From assembly GCF_028389875.1 (NCBI RefSeq), contig NC_084682.1, positions 6,272,001 to 6,336,000 on the forward strand: a DNA stretch of 64,000 nt, written 5' to 3'. Each line of letters opens with the position of its first letter. The first letter of the stretch is position 1. This stretch comes from Rhea pennata. Its lineage: Eukaryota > Chordata > Aves > Rheiformes > Rheidae. Positions 49,101-59,570 of this stretch are shown here, piece by piece. The translations under genes and the position numbers were made by a program. The notes below the pieces were generated by a model. That model was given only the letters and a program-made list of their open reading frames with translations. It did not search any database and was not told where the DNA came from.

Positions 49101-52100
49101 CGGCATAAATCTCTCATCTTGAATTCCTGCCTTGTTGTGAAGTTCCTATGGAACAGCGGTGGCAGCCTGAGTGTTTTTTTTGGTTTTTATTTCCTTCCAG
49201 GTTTTCTAGATAAAAACAATGACCTCCTGTTTCGGAACTTGAAGGAGGTGAGTGTGGACAGAGGATGTTTGTTTTGCCGAGTATCGGAAACAATCGGGTG
49301 CAAAATGGGATAGCATCTGAGGGAAAACATGCGCTGAGACTCCATCTGGAGAATGGGTGCTCATAGGGCTTGCACTATGAAAAGACAAATTGAAGTGCCC
49401 AAAAGTTAATTTTATTATTGAAACAACAACAAACAAACAAAAACCACCCAGTTTAGGTCCATGTTCCTCTGATAGTTTTGAGATGCACTCTGTGCTTCAT
49501 CTTTGAAAATGTCTTTCTCTGCAGACCATGTGCAACTCTGAGAATCCGATCATAAATCAGTGTTTTGACAGGACAGAGCTGACAGACAAAAAGAGACCTG
49601 AAACGGTAAGAAAACAGGAGCTGGATGTTCTTAAAGACATGTCCCACCTGATGCGGTAATCTGAATGCAAGCCTCTCATATTTAAGGCGAGAAGATGATG
49701 TTTGTTCCTCAGGCACAATACTAGCTGTAAGTCATCACTTCATACATAGCTGTTTTTCTTTTTTCCTAGGCAGCAGCTCAGTTTAAGAACAGCCTCTCCA
49801 AACTCATGGAAATCCTGATGTCCAAGGAACCCTCATACATTCGTTGCATTAAACCTAACGACGCTAAACAGGCTGGTATGGCTCTGGTGACTCTTCCTCT
49901 CTATGTTTTTTGTATGACAGCTGCATAGATCACTAGATCCCAGCCAGTGAGGCAGAGAGAGGAGCTCAAATGACTAAGTCCTGCAAGACTTTTCATTCTG
50001 GGCCAGTGCCAGAGCTTGTGGGGAGGCAGTGGCAGTACCAGCAACCAGGAATCAGAACCGGGGCAGTGGTCTTGCGGAAAATGATGGAGTAGGGTCGTGT
50101 TTAAGGTGAAGAATGTGAAGTTACATCACTTCCTTTTAATAATCTCATTTATTCTCCCTCTTTTCCTCTTCCTGTTTGCAAAGAGCATAAAGGAGAATGT
50201 TTTTTTTTTTTTTTGAACCAAATAAATGTATGTTAAAAATGTATATAAAATATATACTAAAGGATACATTATTTAATGTATAGTAAAAGGGGGGGGAATG
50301 TGGAGGACAAAGGAAATTGTGTGGGATTTACACAGTGAGGATGGGTTAAAGGTGAAAGGTAATCCATTAACATAAAACAAAGAACTGAAAGCGCCTTCCC
50401 CCTGTGAAGGGGCAGCTCTACATTACTAAATGTTCCTCCATTTTCATGGTCTCTCAAGATCGATTTGATGAAGTTTTAATCCGACATCAGGTGAAATACC
50501 TGGGCTTGATGGAGAACCTGCGCGTGCGCAGAGCTGGCTTTGCATACCGAAGGAAATATGAAGTTTTCTTGCAGAGGTACGATGACCTTGGGTTTACCTC
50601 TTCTGCCTTGTCCTATGCATGCTGTGGCTGGGGAGGTGCTCTGAACAGCAGAAGGCAGCCCTTGTACCTGAAAGACTTCTTGAGGGAGAGAGAAGGATAG
50701 CTTCTCTTCCCTTCTGTTACATTATACAGGTTGAATTTTCTCTTGCTAAGGTTTCTCCTGCTGTCAATTTACAGGTACAAATCACTCTGTCCGGACACTT
50801 GGCCTACATGGGATGGACGGCCCCATGACGGAGTGGCCGTGCTGGTGAAACACCTTGGCTACAAGCCAGAAGAATACAAAATGGGACGGTTAGTTCCTAT
50901 ATTTTTTTAGTTTGGAATTATGAATTATTGGAAATCAGTGTCATTGCTTTTAAATAAGGCTTCTTTGTCTGATGGGCAGGGAAAAGATAAGAGATGCCAA
51001 AAGGGATGCTAAGGACAGGAAGCAAACTTCTCTGGCATGTTGAACATAATTCTGCATTTCTATTTCTAGAACAAAGATTTTTATCCGCTTTCCCAAGACT
51101 TTGTTTGCAACGGAAGATGCTCTGGAAGTGAGGAAGCAAAGTCTTGGTGAGTCACACAGCATAGTAGCTTCACAGACAGTTAGCTGTTTTGTGCTTTTTG
51201 TTTTTTAAAAAATGGCTTTTTCTAACAAAAAAAAATCTCATGTTTGGTCACAATTTTAAATTGCTGTTTCTCTTGCAACTTCAGCAACAAAAATGCAGGC
51301 CACATGGAGAGGTTTCTACCGTCGGAAGAAATTTTTACACATGAAACACTCAGGTATGTGAGAATTGAAACTACAGTAGCGTCACCTGCATGATTTGAAA
51401 TGGCCATTGTGGTTTTTAGAGAAGAGGTCAGAGATGACTTGAGTTTGTTATGCAAGAATTTAAATCACCAAAGCCTTGCTGCAGCAAGTAAAATGCAGGG
51501 TGTTAGGTGTGGTGCCCAGTCCTTCCACCTTTAGTCTTTGAGACCCTTGAGTAAGAGAAGATTTAACTTATGTTCACACAGCAGCCACTTGCTCCATACA
51601 GCGGTTCCCATCTGCAGATGCTTTTATTGACATTGGTTATTTATTCATAGTATCAGATGGTTAAGAAATTATGTTCTTTCTGATATGCCACTGTGAAGGC
51701 TTTTTTTATTATTATTTATTTGGAGAGGGCTTTCTTGAGCACTCTTCAGTCTCAGCTCATGTACAGAGTCAGTTTTGTATTACAGAGCTTAATTACTGCA
51801 AAATATTCATTTTTATTATTTTTAGCAATAACTATCCAGTCATGGTGGCGGGGAACCTTGGGACGCCGAAAAGCTGCCAAAAAGAAGTGGGCAGTAGAGA
51901 CTATAAGAAGGTGCGTTTAAAAAAAAGGGGGGAGGGGAATCCATCCAGTGAGTACTTATTTCCTAACAAAAGGATGATTAAGAATGCAGTGTCTGTGATC
52001 TTTTAATACTTATGATTTTTATTTTTTAAAAAATAAATCTCAGGAAATGTGAGTCTGTTATCTGAAGGTAGGTTATTTTGTGATTTGAATATGCTTGTCC

Positions 52101-55100
52101 GAAAACAGGGAAAGCTGTTTGCCTAGCCTGATTGCAGCTACAACGGAGAAAATTTAGAAACTAGCTTTCCATATTTCATTATTGTTGAAACTTCCCTTTC
52201 AGCAGTCAGAACCTCTGAGTTATCCACTTGGTACTTGCCCGTTCTCAGACTCCCTAATGGAACTCTGGTTCCTAACTCTTACAAATTTCAGTTCCTTTTT
52301 CTTCTCAGTGGTGATGCTTGTTTTGCAGACTTGTCCCAGTGCCTTCAATGCCCCCAACTGTCCACTCACTCATCTTTTATGTTAACTCACCTTTTCCCCT
52401 CACTGTCTGAAGCTCACTGAGGGCCCAGAGATGATTGGATTGGAAGAGACCTCTAGCTGTGATGTTGATTAATCTCCTTTTTTTTCTTTTTTTCCCCTCC
52501 CCGTCAGGTTCATTAAAGGTTTTATTTACCGGAACTACCCTCGCTGTCCAGAGAATGAGTATTTCCTTGATTATATCCGCTTTTCCTTCCTGATGAACCT
52601 TAAGCGTAATTTACCAAAGAATGTTTTGGACAAATCATGGCCAACTCCTCCTCCATCACTCTGTGAGGTAGGCAGAACTGCACAAGAATGGCTTTTTTAG
52701 GATGGGGAAGAAAGAAACTGCAAAAATAAGATTGCAGAAAGTTCCGGTTATCTTATGCAGAGTTCCTTGTTTGCTTGGATCATAGGTACAGCAGAAGTGA
52801 GGAAGGGAATAACTGGGTAAAGAGGAATATTCCCCAGTATTTATTCTGCATTCTAAATCAGTTGAGAAATGTTGCAGGGCAAGCTCTCTTAGAAAAGGGT
52901 AGGAAACAAACTTCCTACTATTTAATTCTAAAACTCAATCTATTAATTAAACCTTGTTTTTCTGCAATTATTTCTCTTTCTTCATTGTTTAGATTTTTTT
53001 TTTATTTTTTTTTTTTTTTTAACTTGGAGCTATTTTCACTTACTGTATGAAATCTCCTTCAGGCATCCCAGCTCCTGAGACAGTTATGCATGCAGAACAT
53101 GGTCTGGAGCTACTGCAAGAGAATCAGCCCAGAGTGGAAGCAGCAGGTATGTGATAGATTTGCATTACTTGCCTGATTACGCTGATATTTGAGAACAAAA
53201 GGAGGTTCTCAGCAGTTGAATGGGAGGGAGAAGGGTACTACTATACAGGGAGAGGAATTCCTGAAGCACAGGATTCTTTGCTGGTTGGCTAAGAGTTTCA
53301 CAGGAACATTTTCAATTTTTATATTATAGACAAAAGGCCAGAGAAGGAAAGCTGGAGATGTATAGAATGTGTGGAAAATAAAACATCATATATAACAATT
53401 GTATATTCTATATAATATCTATATCATTTTTATACTGAAATGCCATGTTATCCTTCCTGTGAAGGATAACAACATAAGAAGCAGGGTCTTTCTGCTTGGA
53501 TTGTATAAAGCAGAGAGTGAGAATCCAGTGGGTGCAAAAGTATTGTTTTCCGAACAGGCAAGTTACATGAATAATATTCTGGTCCAGTAAAACGAATAAA
53601 AATTACATTGAAATTTGATTCATCTTTGTCTTGGGAGTGAGTTTTTTCATAGCTGAAAGCTCAGTAAAGAGAGATAATGGGAAATGTATACATTGAACAG
53701 TTCAGGCATAACTGTTCAGTTGATATCAATATTTGCCTTTAAACTGTTTTTTTTGTAGTAGCACATAGCTAAATTACATTGCTTCTGAAGGCCAAAATAT
53801 TAAGCACCTGTAATGAAATACTGTAGATGAGTTAGTGGGCTAGCCTGGGATTAAGGACACAGGATTAACATCAGCCATTACTGAAACTGAGTTGGAGGAG
53901 GAAATTTAGCAGAATACTCCCTACCCCTCCAAAGCAAACCAGCCTTGTTGGTAGGAAAATTGAAATTCATTGTTTCATGTACTTTATACTCTGTAATATG
54001 GTCCGTTTGCCCTTCATAAAGCAAAGGGTATGTCTGAGTTCCAGTTTTCACTGGCTTTGTTCTTCTGAAGTGGCACAGGTTGTATTTACAGAGTGGGCGA
54101 GTATTCCTGCTCACAGGGACAGGCTTCCAGGATACAAGTTTCAGGGTGACTAATCATCTAAACAGGAACTCCCAGTACAATATGGAGACTGACTCATGCT
54201 ATTTGTCAGAGGCTAAGGCAGAGAATGCTGAGTAGATAGGAGAGCTCCCATGACTATGTTACAGAGTGCTGGTAAGGCCATAACTTTTTTTTTTTGATGG
54301 TATTTATTTTGGTAAAAATGTTGATCTTGAAAGGTTTCAGGGAAAAAAAATCTGAAATGTGAAAAGAAGTCTTACAGTGGCAGAGAAGGTCAGACTGGTT
54401 AGCTTGACAAGGAAGAGGTTAAGAGTCCCTGCATTGGGAGAGTTTTGAAAAATCTTTATTCTAAGAAAAGCTCTAACAAAATTCAGTGAATGGATGCCAT
54501 AGGCCTATAAAAAGTCAAACCGGAAATATGATCCCTACTGTTGGAAAGGGTGGGGTGAGGGGGGAAGCAGAAAATCAGGAAGTTGATGGTATTCCTTTCT
54601 GCCAGACCACTCCATAAAGATAAGGTAGCTGTTGAAAGGATAGGGGATGTATGGCGTATTTTGTAACTAGCATGAGTCATAGGGTCAGAGCTAGACGATG
54701 ATTGTTAGAAGCATCTTTAAGACAAACATTTCCTTTTATTTAGATTTTTTTAAGTATTAAAAAAAAAAATCTCTTGTCCTTGCAGTTAGAACAAAAAGTG
54801 ATTGCCAGTGAGATTTTTAAAGGTAAAAAAGACAATTATCCTCAGAGCGTTCCTAGGCTCTTCATCAACACTCGACTTGGTGAGTAGGTGTTGCAAATTT
54901 GAACAGGAAGAGAGACTTATGTACTCTCTTCTTCCTAGATGTTTCTTTCTCTGACATCTCCTCTTTAATTTTCACTTAGGTAATGAGGAGATAAATGCTA
55001 AAGTCCTTCAGGCTTTGGAAAATGAAGCAATTAAGGTGAGCTATGGATCCTAATACTTTTGTCAAGTTTCTAGAATTATTCAGCAGAATTGAAGTCGTTA

Positions 55101-58100
55101 TTGGAGGATTAAACTTCTGAAGAAAAGATGATAGTGTATGGGAAGGGTTGTGGCTCAGAAATACAGTTTGGAGGTTGAGATGATTTATAATAGTAAGAAT
55201 TGAAGGAGTTGTCACGGGCATGGCTGGTGTTCATGATGCTTTGCAATGCTGAAGGGGGTGGGAAAGAAGGTGGTGAAGAAGCCTACACAGACTGAAGTTT
55301 AATCTAGATTTTTTCAAGCTCATGCTCAGGCAGATATAGTACAGATTTAGCAGGAGTGGCCAAGTTGTTATTTTTCAGAACTCCTCTAGGTTAGCAAAAA
55401 AAGTCTGTGGCAGAAGTGAGAGTAGGACTCAAAAGAATCATCTCCGTTCCCTGTTTACAAATCACGGGTCAGTACTTTTCGTGAGCTATCTAGACTAGAG
55501 GGAAAGTAGCTGCCATCTAAACAAACTCCATTTTTAGCACTGAATACTTATTTCAGTATGCAGTCCCTGTAATCAAGTATGACCGGAAAGGATACAAAGC
55601 AAGAGCACGGCAGCTGCTTCTTACCCAGAACGCAGTCATCATAGTTGAAGAATCCAAAATCAAACAACGGATCGACTATGCCAATCTGACAGGTGAGAGT
55701 GACAAATGGGTTTTTAACTGACTTGTTTATAGCCAAGATAAAGACTGCATTCAGCTAAGAATAACAAAAGTAATTTGTGTTTGTCCTGGACAAGACTTGA
55801 GCTGATACCAAAAAGCATTCTAAGTCTTGAAATTCCTAAAACTCCAGAAAATGAGCATCACGAAAATCACAACCTCTGAGAAGACATCTCCCGTGTACCA
55901 AAGTCACTTCTCAGTTGCACATCTCCACTGCAGGTCCACTGCACTGCGCCGTTATTACATAGCAGCTGCCTAGGACATGGCTATGGCATTTAGCCCCCTA
56001 AATATTTGACACTGACTTCATACTTGGAGGGGGGAACTTCACTGGACAGAGAAAACGTTCAGTCTTTGATTGATGCATTGTAGTCACTACTTGGCTTTTC
56101 CCATCTGAAACCTCTCACTTCATGGCCTCAGCTCCTGCTCCCAGCATTGCTATGATTCCTCCTTATAGCCATTTTGGTGTTAATAATTGCATTAGGGCAA
56201 TGTTGAAATGATCAGCTCCATTTGTAGCTGTCACTATTTGAAATGGTTTCAAAGAGCAACACCAGTTTGGGGTTCTGGGACTTCCGTAAGACACTATTAT
56301 TGCTGCAACATCTATCCATCTTCATTAGAGTTAGGCTATCTTAATTGAATAGCTAACCCAGGTTGTAGCTATTGTCAAGATATTAAGCAAAATCCCCAAA
56401 AATAAACTCCAACAGACCCTACTGAAACAAGCACAATGTTCTGTAACTAATCCATCTACCCTAGGAAGGGGTTTCATTTATTTTTTTTATTTTAAGCAAA
56501 CATGATCAACACATTACAGAGGGTAATCCTGGCTTAAGTAAGGCAGGCAGTGCCAGCTGGCTCAGTAGCAATGTTTGAATCCAGAGCCGTGGATGCATGG
56601 CCTAGCTCCCAGCATAGCAGAATGAAAACCTGCAGCAAGCAGCTCTGCAAAGACCAATATGCCAGATGACTCAATCCCTGCTGTCACAGGGATTCACAGC
56701 AAGGATGAACCTTTTGGAGTTGTGCTCCTACAGCAGCCCAAGCCTTTTTTACCCCATGGTGACAGTGGGCAGAAGACAACAGTAATCATGTTGCTGCAGT
56801 TGCCCCTTTCCCACTTAGTACCCCAGCAATTAAACTGCTGATCCAGGTACAAGACTAGAATTAAGCATCTGTCCAATGCAGTCAGGGGAAGTAAGGTTTG
56901 GGTATCTTACTTGGTACAGAGAAGCCAGCTCTTTTTCAAGTCCATGTTGATGAGGGCCTCAAAAGCATGTATATGAGCACTGTTCCTCTTTCTGCTGGAC
57001 AGAGGTAGAGAAGAAAAACATAAACATGTTCAGAGGTGGAGCTGATTTTCTGTCACCTTGCAGCCACTTCATCCTCTCTGTTGACATCGTAGCGCAGTGC
57101 TTCGGTGCAGTTTCTCAGCTGTTGGGTTTCCGGGCGTGGGTATAACAGTTGCTGCGTTCCTGGGAGAGGTTCTGAAATGCTTGTAAGAATCTTAGTATTA
57201 TTGTGGTGGCTGTCAAATGGCTATTCTCTATTACAGGCATCTCTGTCAGCAGCCTGAGTGATAACTTGTTTGTGCTACATGTGCACTGCGAGGATAACAA
57301 ACAGAAGGTAGCAGGACTTGTCTTGTCATTTCCCCATCCACCTCTAGAAGTACTTTAACAGGAGAAAAAGTAAAAGATTGAGGATGGGAAGGGGTGGGGA
57401 TGAGGGGAGAGGAAGCACACATGGTGAGCAGCCCCTCTGCACAACTTTGCTCTGACTAGAATTTTAGGTTTTTGCTCGTTATTTTTCTTGTATTTATGCT
57501 CAATTAATGGGTGTTTGTTATTCATGGCTGGTTCAGCTGTCCTTTGTCCAGATTACTGATACCATGTAAATAACAGGTTAATGGCTGCAGATGCAGAGTG
57601 TGATCTGAGACAGGCCCTAGAGAACTCCAGCAAACCTTGTCCACAGGGAAAGGGTTTTTTTCTCATTCACTCTATCCTGCAGAAATAGTTCTCTGTCAAT
57701 TTATAATATAATCACTAAAAATGATCTTGTCATTATCTCTGAAAAGCCATGACTGCAAACCATTACTGTGGGTTTCCCCTCACAGGGAGATGTCGTGCTT
57801 CAGAGCGACCACGTGATTGAGACGCTAACAAAGACAGCAATGCGTGCGGACAAAGTCAATAATGTCAACATCAACCAGGGAAGGTGAGGGAAGCCGTCTT
57901 GGTTTCTTGTTTGTTCTGGAAAGGAGCTCCGCTTTAGCATTACAGGGCCATAGCAAGGTCATCAAAACATATCTAGCAAATCTTAACTAGGGCTCTGTTT
58001 CCTCAAACAAGCAGATTCACTGCAGCCAAGCAAGCATCAGTACAAAGCATCCAAGAAAAGGTAAGAGTTTGAAGTTCACACATGCTCAGCAAGTCTGTTC

Positions 58101-59570
58101 TGTTTTTCTTCACAGTATAAAGTTTACAGTTGGGCAAGGCAAAGAAGGCATAATTGACTTTATATCAGGATCAGAACTGCTTATAGCCAAAGCCAAGAAT
58201 GGCCATCTAACTGTGGTGAGTACAGACGCATCTTGCCAAGAAATGATACTCACAGTGCATCCAAAAGGGGTTTTGTCATTTAACCCAACACACTGACATG
58301 CTGTAAGCTTTGTTTGCAAATGCAGAGATTACTACTTTGTTCCAGACAACCAGCCTGTTCCTCAACTGGAGCTGAATGTTGCGCTTTTCCCTGCAAGACT
58401 GCCAGATTTACTCAAGCAATGAAGTAGTTGATTTGTCATTGTTTTCTGCAGGATTTCATGCTGTTGCAAATCAAATTAAAAAAAAAAAAAGGATTTTAAA
58501 AACAGAGGAAGCCAGCACAAAAAACCCACTTTCCTTTTTAAATTGATTGTAGATACTATGTCCTACCCTACTCTGGCACCATTACATGTTTTTTCTGCAA
58601 GTAAACATCTCACCCATCATGGAAGAGCAGGCCAGATGAAGTTTTATGACCACTTGATCCATAAAGAAACAGACTCTCAGGAACCAAAAGATAGGCAATC
58701 CCTACAGCTTGATTCAAAGACAAATTTCAGGGAAGAACTTCACATTTGTCCATCAAATTGAAGGCTCATAGAGTCTTCCTGCTAGTCAGACAGATACACA
58801 TATGCAGCTGATTCTAGCATTATCAGATTAAAGGTTGTTCAGAAATACATCCAGAACATACTTAGACCCACACTCATTCCCCCTCCAGTGTCAGAGCTAA
58901 AAGAGCTCCTCTGTCCTACTGCAGACTGACTAGGGTCCGAGTTGCAGTCATCACCATTCCTACTTCGCTCTTCACCGAAAGAATCAGTCCTGTAGAAGCC
59001 ACTAATGCCACACTGCCAACAGCAGCTGGTTCTTACTCTGTAAGAATGCCTATAGGATTGTATAAAAGGAAAACTGGTCAGATTTTATAGGAATGCTGAA
59101 ATGAGGAGCCTATTCTTCTCTCCACGTACCATCAATAATGGCAAACCAGTTCACTGCTTAACTTATGAAGAAACATGTTCCAAAGTTTTATAATGTATTT
59201 CAGACTGTACACAGGAACTTGTTTCCAGTTGGGCTGCCTTCCTAGCCATAGCCGCATTTTCCTGTACCACTAATCTAGGTAGAAGCTTTGAGTATAATCA
59301 CAGAACAGTGGCATGAGTGAGTTTACCATGGTCTCCTCCAACTGCATTACCAATCGCTGCTTTTGTTTCCTGCCAAGAACAGTCACCTTTAATACTTCAG
59401 ACTAGAGCAAGCTTTATATACTGTAGCATAACGAGCAACTGATTTCTATTCCAAGCTGGTGTGGTTATGTAACAATTTAAGAGCTAGAATTGTTGCACAG
59501 TCTTCTTCAATATAGTTTCTAGCTTATCTTTCTTCTTCTGCAGGTTGCTCCTCGTTTGAATTCTCGATGA
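37664..59570 (+). CDS. MYO1C: MYO1C, unconventional myosin-Ic, 31 common exons
   Basis: This is a class I myosin: a single-headed actin motor that links membranes to actin and acts in exocytosis (GLUT4 vesicles), membrane tension, hair-cell adaptation and, as nuclear myosin 1, transcription. Following the frame across all 31 exons from the ATG at 37,694 gives 1028 residues, the length I recall for mammalian isoform C, ending VAPRLNSR. The motor spans about 1-700, with the P-loop GESGAGKT at 105-112, switch I near 157-165 (NDNSSRFGK) and switch II DIYGFE at 386-391. Three IQ motifs run about 700-770, and the TH1 tail with its PH-like fold from about 835 to the end. Every intron is GT-AG. There is no frameshift or stop, so the gene is intact. 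The ATG context (ACCATGG) is strong. Confidence 0.97.
38444..38559 (+). CDS. MYO1C: MYO1C common exon 2 (residues 43-81)
   Basis: It codes [20 protein letters not shown] and on to SFYEVSPHL, the strand and loop region leading to the nucleotide pocket. NPY is the usual myosin purine-contact motif. The donor is CT|GTGAGT, phase 2. Confidence 0.95.
38560..42020 (+). other. MYO1C: Intron of 3.46 kb
   Basis: The longest intron inside the common coding region. It holds T-runs near 39.27 kb. A minus-strand open frame of 187 codons at 40,650-41,213 is AT-rich, unrecognised and without exon signals. I see nothing else. Confidence 0.7.
42021..42219 (+). CDS. MYO1C: MYO1C common exon 3 (residues 81-147), P-loop
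   Basis: It codes the ATP-binding P-loop [16 protein letters not shown]111 and T112 contact the phosphates and magnesium. It ends SNPVLE|GTAAGT in phase 0. Confidence 0.96.
43108..43152. repeat. (TC)n microsatellite next to an acceptor
   Basis: About 22 uninterrupted CT units end 18 bases before the acceptor at 43,170. The repeat therefore extends the polypyrimidine tract of the next exon. Confidence 0.95.
43171..43251 (+). CDS. MYO1C: MYO1C common exon 4 (residues 148-174), switch I
   Basis: [20 protein letters not shown] contains switch I; N159, S160-S161 and R162 line the nucleotide pocket. The donor is AGG|GTAACT, phase 0. Confidence 0.96.
43814..43993 (+). CDS. MYO1C: MYO1C common exon 5 (residues 175-234)
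   Basis: It codes [19 protein letters not shown] and [17 protein letters not shown], the conserved myosin upper 50-kDa core. Phase 0 at both ends. Confidence 0.96.
44185..44283 (+). CDS. MYO1C: MYO1C common exon 6 (residues 235-267)
   Basis: It codes [20 protein letters not shown] up to DDEVE in the upper 50-kDa subdomain. The intron before it is only 191 bases. Confidence 0.95.
44524..44637 (+). CDS. MYO1C: MYO1C common exon 7 (residues 268-305)
   Basis: It codes [19 protein letters not shown], the typical helix with the HLGN motif. The donor is AGG|GTAAGT, phase 0. Confidence 0.96.
45195..45266 (+). CDS. MYO1C: MYO1C common exon 8 (residues 306-329)
   Basis: It codes [20 protein letters not shown] then KGEE, reaching the cardiomyopathy-loop region. 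By alignment from memory, E328 falls at the TEDS position, an acidic residue as in other vertebrate class I myosins, so the motor should not need head phosphorylation. Confidence 0.94.
45563..45682 (+). CDS. MYO1C: MYO1C common exon 9 (residues 330-369)
   Basis: It codes [20 protein letters not shown] and on to [16 protein letters not shown] is a class I myosin hallmark. Phase 0 at both ends. Confidence 0.96.
45927..46009 (+). CDS. MYO1C: MYO1C common exon 10 (residues 370-397), switch II
   Basis: It codes [16 protein letters not shown] with switch II DIYGFE at 386-391. The Ser397 codon is split AG|C across the next intron (735 bases, nothing notable). Confidence 0.96.
46745..46850 (+). CDS. 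MYO1C: MYO1C common exon 11 (residues 397-432)
   Basis: It codes the relay helix [20 protein letters not shown] and [12 protein letters not shown], which couples the nucleotide site to the converter. The donor is GCG|GTAAGA. Confidence 0.96.
47172..47191. repeat. Poly-C tract upstream of an acceptor
   Basis: A C-run interrupted once by T ends about 40 bases before common exon 12. It may act as an unusual upstream polypyrimidine tract. Its length may be unstable in sequencing. Confidence 0.9.
47232..47312 (+). CDS. MYO1C: MYO1C common exon 12 (residues 433-459)
   Basis: It codes [20 protein letters not shown] then KGIISIL, the lower 50-kDa region. Phase 0 at both ends. Confidence 0.96.
47723..47814 (+). 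CDS. MYO1C: MYO1C common exon 13 (residues 460-490)
   Basis: It codes [20 protein letters not shown] and [12 protein letters not shown] is the usual motif after the relay. Thr490 is split AC|G. A 1.05-kb intron with a T-run at its 3' part follows. Confidence 0.96.
48868..48962 (+). CDS. MYO1C: MYO1C common exon 14 (residues 490-522)
   Basis: It codes [20 protein letters not shown] and [17 protein letters not shown] is diagnostic of myosin heads. The donor is G|GTAAGT, phase 1. Confidence 0.96.
49201..49247 (+). CDS. MYO1C: MYO1C common exon 15 (residues 522-537)
   Basis: A small 47-base exon coding [16 protein letters not shown], the helix leading into loop 2. It is the shortest common exon apart from the last one. 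Confidence 0.95.
49525..49605 (+). CDS. MYO1C: MYO1C common exon 16 (residues 538-564), loop 2
   Basis: It codes [20 protein letters not shown] then DKKRPET, the actin-facing loop 2 area with its lysine-arginine cluster. Confidence 0.95.
49770..49875 (+). CDS. MYO1C: MYO1C common exon 17 (residues 565-600), actin-binding helix
   Basis: It codes [20 protein letters not shown] and [23 protein letters not shown] is the conserved helix near the reactive cysteine (SH1-type) region. Phase 1 donor; Asp600 is split. The next acceptor is CTCTCAAG|AT. Confidence 0.96.
50459..50576 (+). CDS. MYO1C: MYO1C common exon 18 (residues 600-639), converter
   Basis: It codes [20 protein letters not shown] and [18 protein letters not shown], the relay-converter link. 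The acceptor is preceded by ATTTTCATGGTCTCTCAAG, a weaker pyrimidine tract than its neighbours. Confidence 0.95.
50775..50888 (+). CDS. MYO1C: MYO1C common exon 19 (residues 639-677)
   Basis: It codes [20 protein letters not shown] and [12 protein letters not shown], part of the converter. Arg677 is split CG|A. Confidence 0.96.
51070..51146 (+). CDS. MYO1C: MYO1C common exon 20 (residues 677-703), end of motor
   Basis: It codes [20 protein letters not shown] then RKQSL. Ser701 in RKQS is at the same number as the phosphorylation site I recall for mammalian MYO1C (CaMKII, insulin-stimulated GLUT4 transport), and its basic context is kept. Confidence 0.95.
51285..51353 (+). CDS. MYO1C: MYO1C common exon 21 (residues 703-726), IQ motif 1
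   Basis: It codes [20 protein letters not shown]. The first IQ motif has Met where Ile is usual (KMQATWRG); calmodulin should still bind. Phase 1 donor. Confidence 0.95.
51826..51910 (+). CDS. MYO1C: MYO1C common exon 22 (residues 726-754), IQ motif 2 and nuclear-localisation patch
   Basis: It codes [20 protein letters not shown] and WAVETIR. The basic patch [10 protein letters not shown] (738-747) matches the region mapped as the nuclear import signal in mammalian nuclear myosin 1. It is overlapped by calmodulin on IQ2, so binding may mask it. Confidence 0.95.
52508..52667 (+). CDS. MYO1C: MYO1C common exon 23 (residues 754-807), IQ motif 3 and start of tail
   Basis: It codes [20 protein letters not shown] and on to [11 protein letters not shown]. 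The third, degenerate IQ sits across the exon border. The WPTPPP turn leads into the tail. Confidence 0.95.
53063..53146 (+). CDS. MYO1C: MYO1C common exon 24 (residues 808-835)
   Basis: It codes [20 protein letters not shown] and ISPEWKQQ, helices between neck and TH1. The acceptor follows a long T-rich tract at about 52,990-53,020. Confidence 0.95.
53147..54785 (+). other. MYO1C: Intron of 1.64 kb
   Basis: AT-rich intron with only short A- and T-runs. I see no exon or transposon in it. Confidence 0.7.
54786..54879 (+). CDS. MYO1C: MYO1C common exon 25 (residues 836-867), TH1 start
   Basis: It codes [20 protein letters not shown] and [11 protein letters not shown], the start of the membrane-binding TH1 domain. 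[11 protein letters not shown] is strongly conserved in this family. The intron after it is only 100 bases. Confidence 0.96.
54980..55035 (+). CDS. MYO1C: MYO1C common exon 26 (residues 867-885)
   Basis: A 56-base exon coding [18 protein letters not shown] inside TH1. The donor is AAG|GTGAGC. Confidence 0.95.
55557..55692 (+). CDS. MYO1C: MYO1C common exon 27 (residues 886-931), phosphoinositide site
   Basis: It codes [20 protein letters not shown] then [21 protein letters not shown]892 and R903 coincide in number and context with the two basic residues shown to be needed for PIP2 binding by the mammalian PH-like fold. Confidence 0.96.
55693..57236 (+). other. MYO1C: Intron of 1.54 kb
   Basis: Nothing coding or repetitive stands out in this intron. 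Confidence 0.7.
57237..57307 (+). CDS. MYO1C: MYO1C common exon 28 (residues 931-954)
   Basis: It codes [20 protein letters not shown] and NKQK, a TH1 beta region. Phase 0 donor. Confidence 0.95.
57786..57883 (+). CDS. MYO1C: MYO1C common exon 29 (residues 955-987)
   Basis: It codes [20 protein letters not shown] and [16 protein letters not shown] is typical of the C-terminal TH1 helix. Ser987 is split AG|T. Confidence 0.96.
58116..58215 (+). CDS. MYO1C: MYO1C common exon 30 (residues 987-1020)
   Basis: It codes [20 protein letters not shown] and [13 protein letters not shown]. The donor is GTG|GTGAGT. A 1.33-kb intron follows with nothing notable apart from an A-run near 58.48 kb. Confidence 0.95.
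59544..59570 (+). CDS. MYO1C: MYO1C last coding exon (residues 1021-1028 and stop)
   Basis: Only 27 coding bases, VAPRLNSR then TGA, follow the acceptor TTCTTCTGCAG. This ending is the same as in mammalian MYO1C. The exon continues as the 3' UTR. Confidence 0.95.
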   Translation, partial: VAPRLNSR

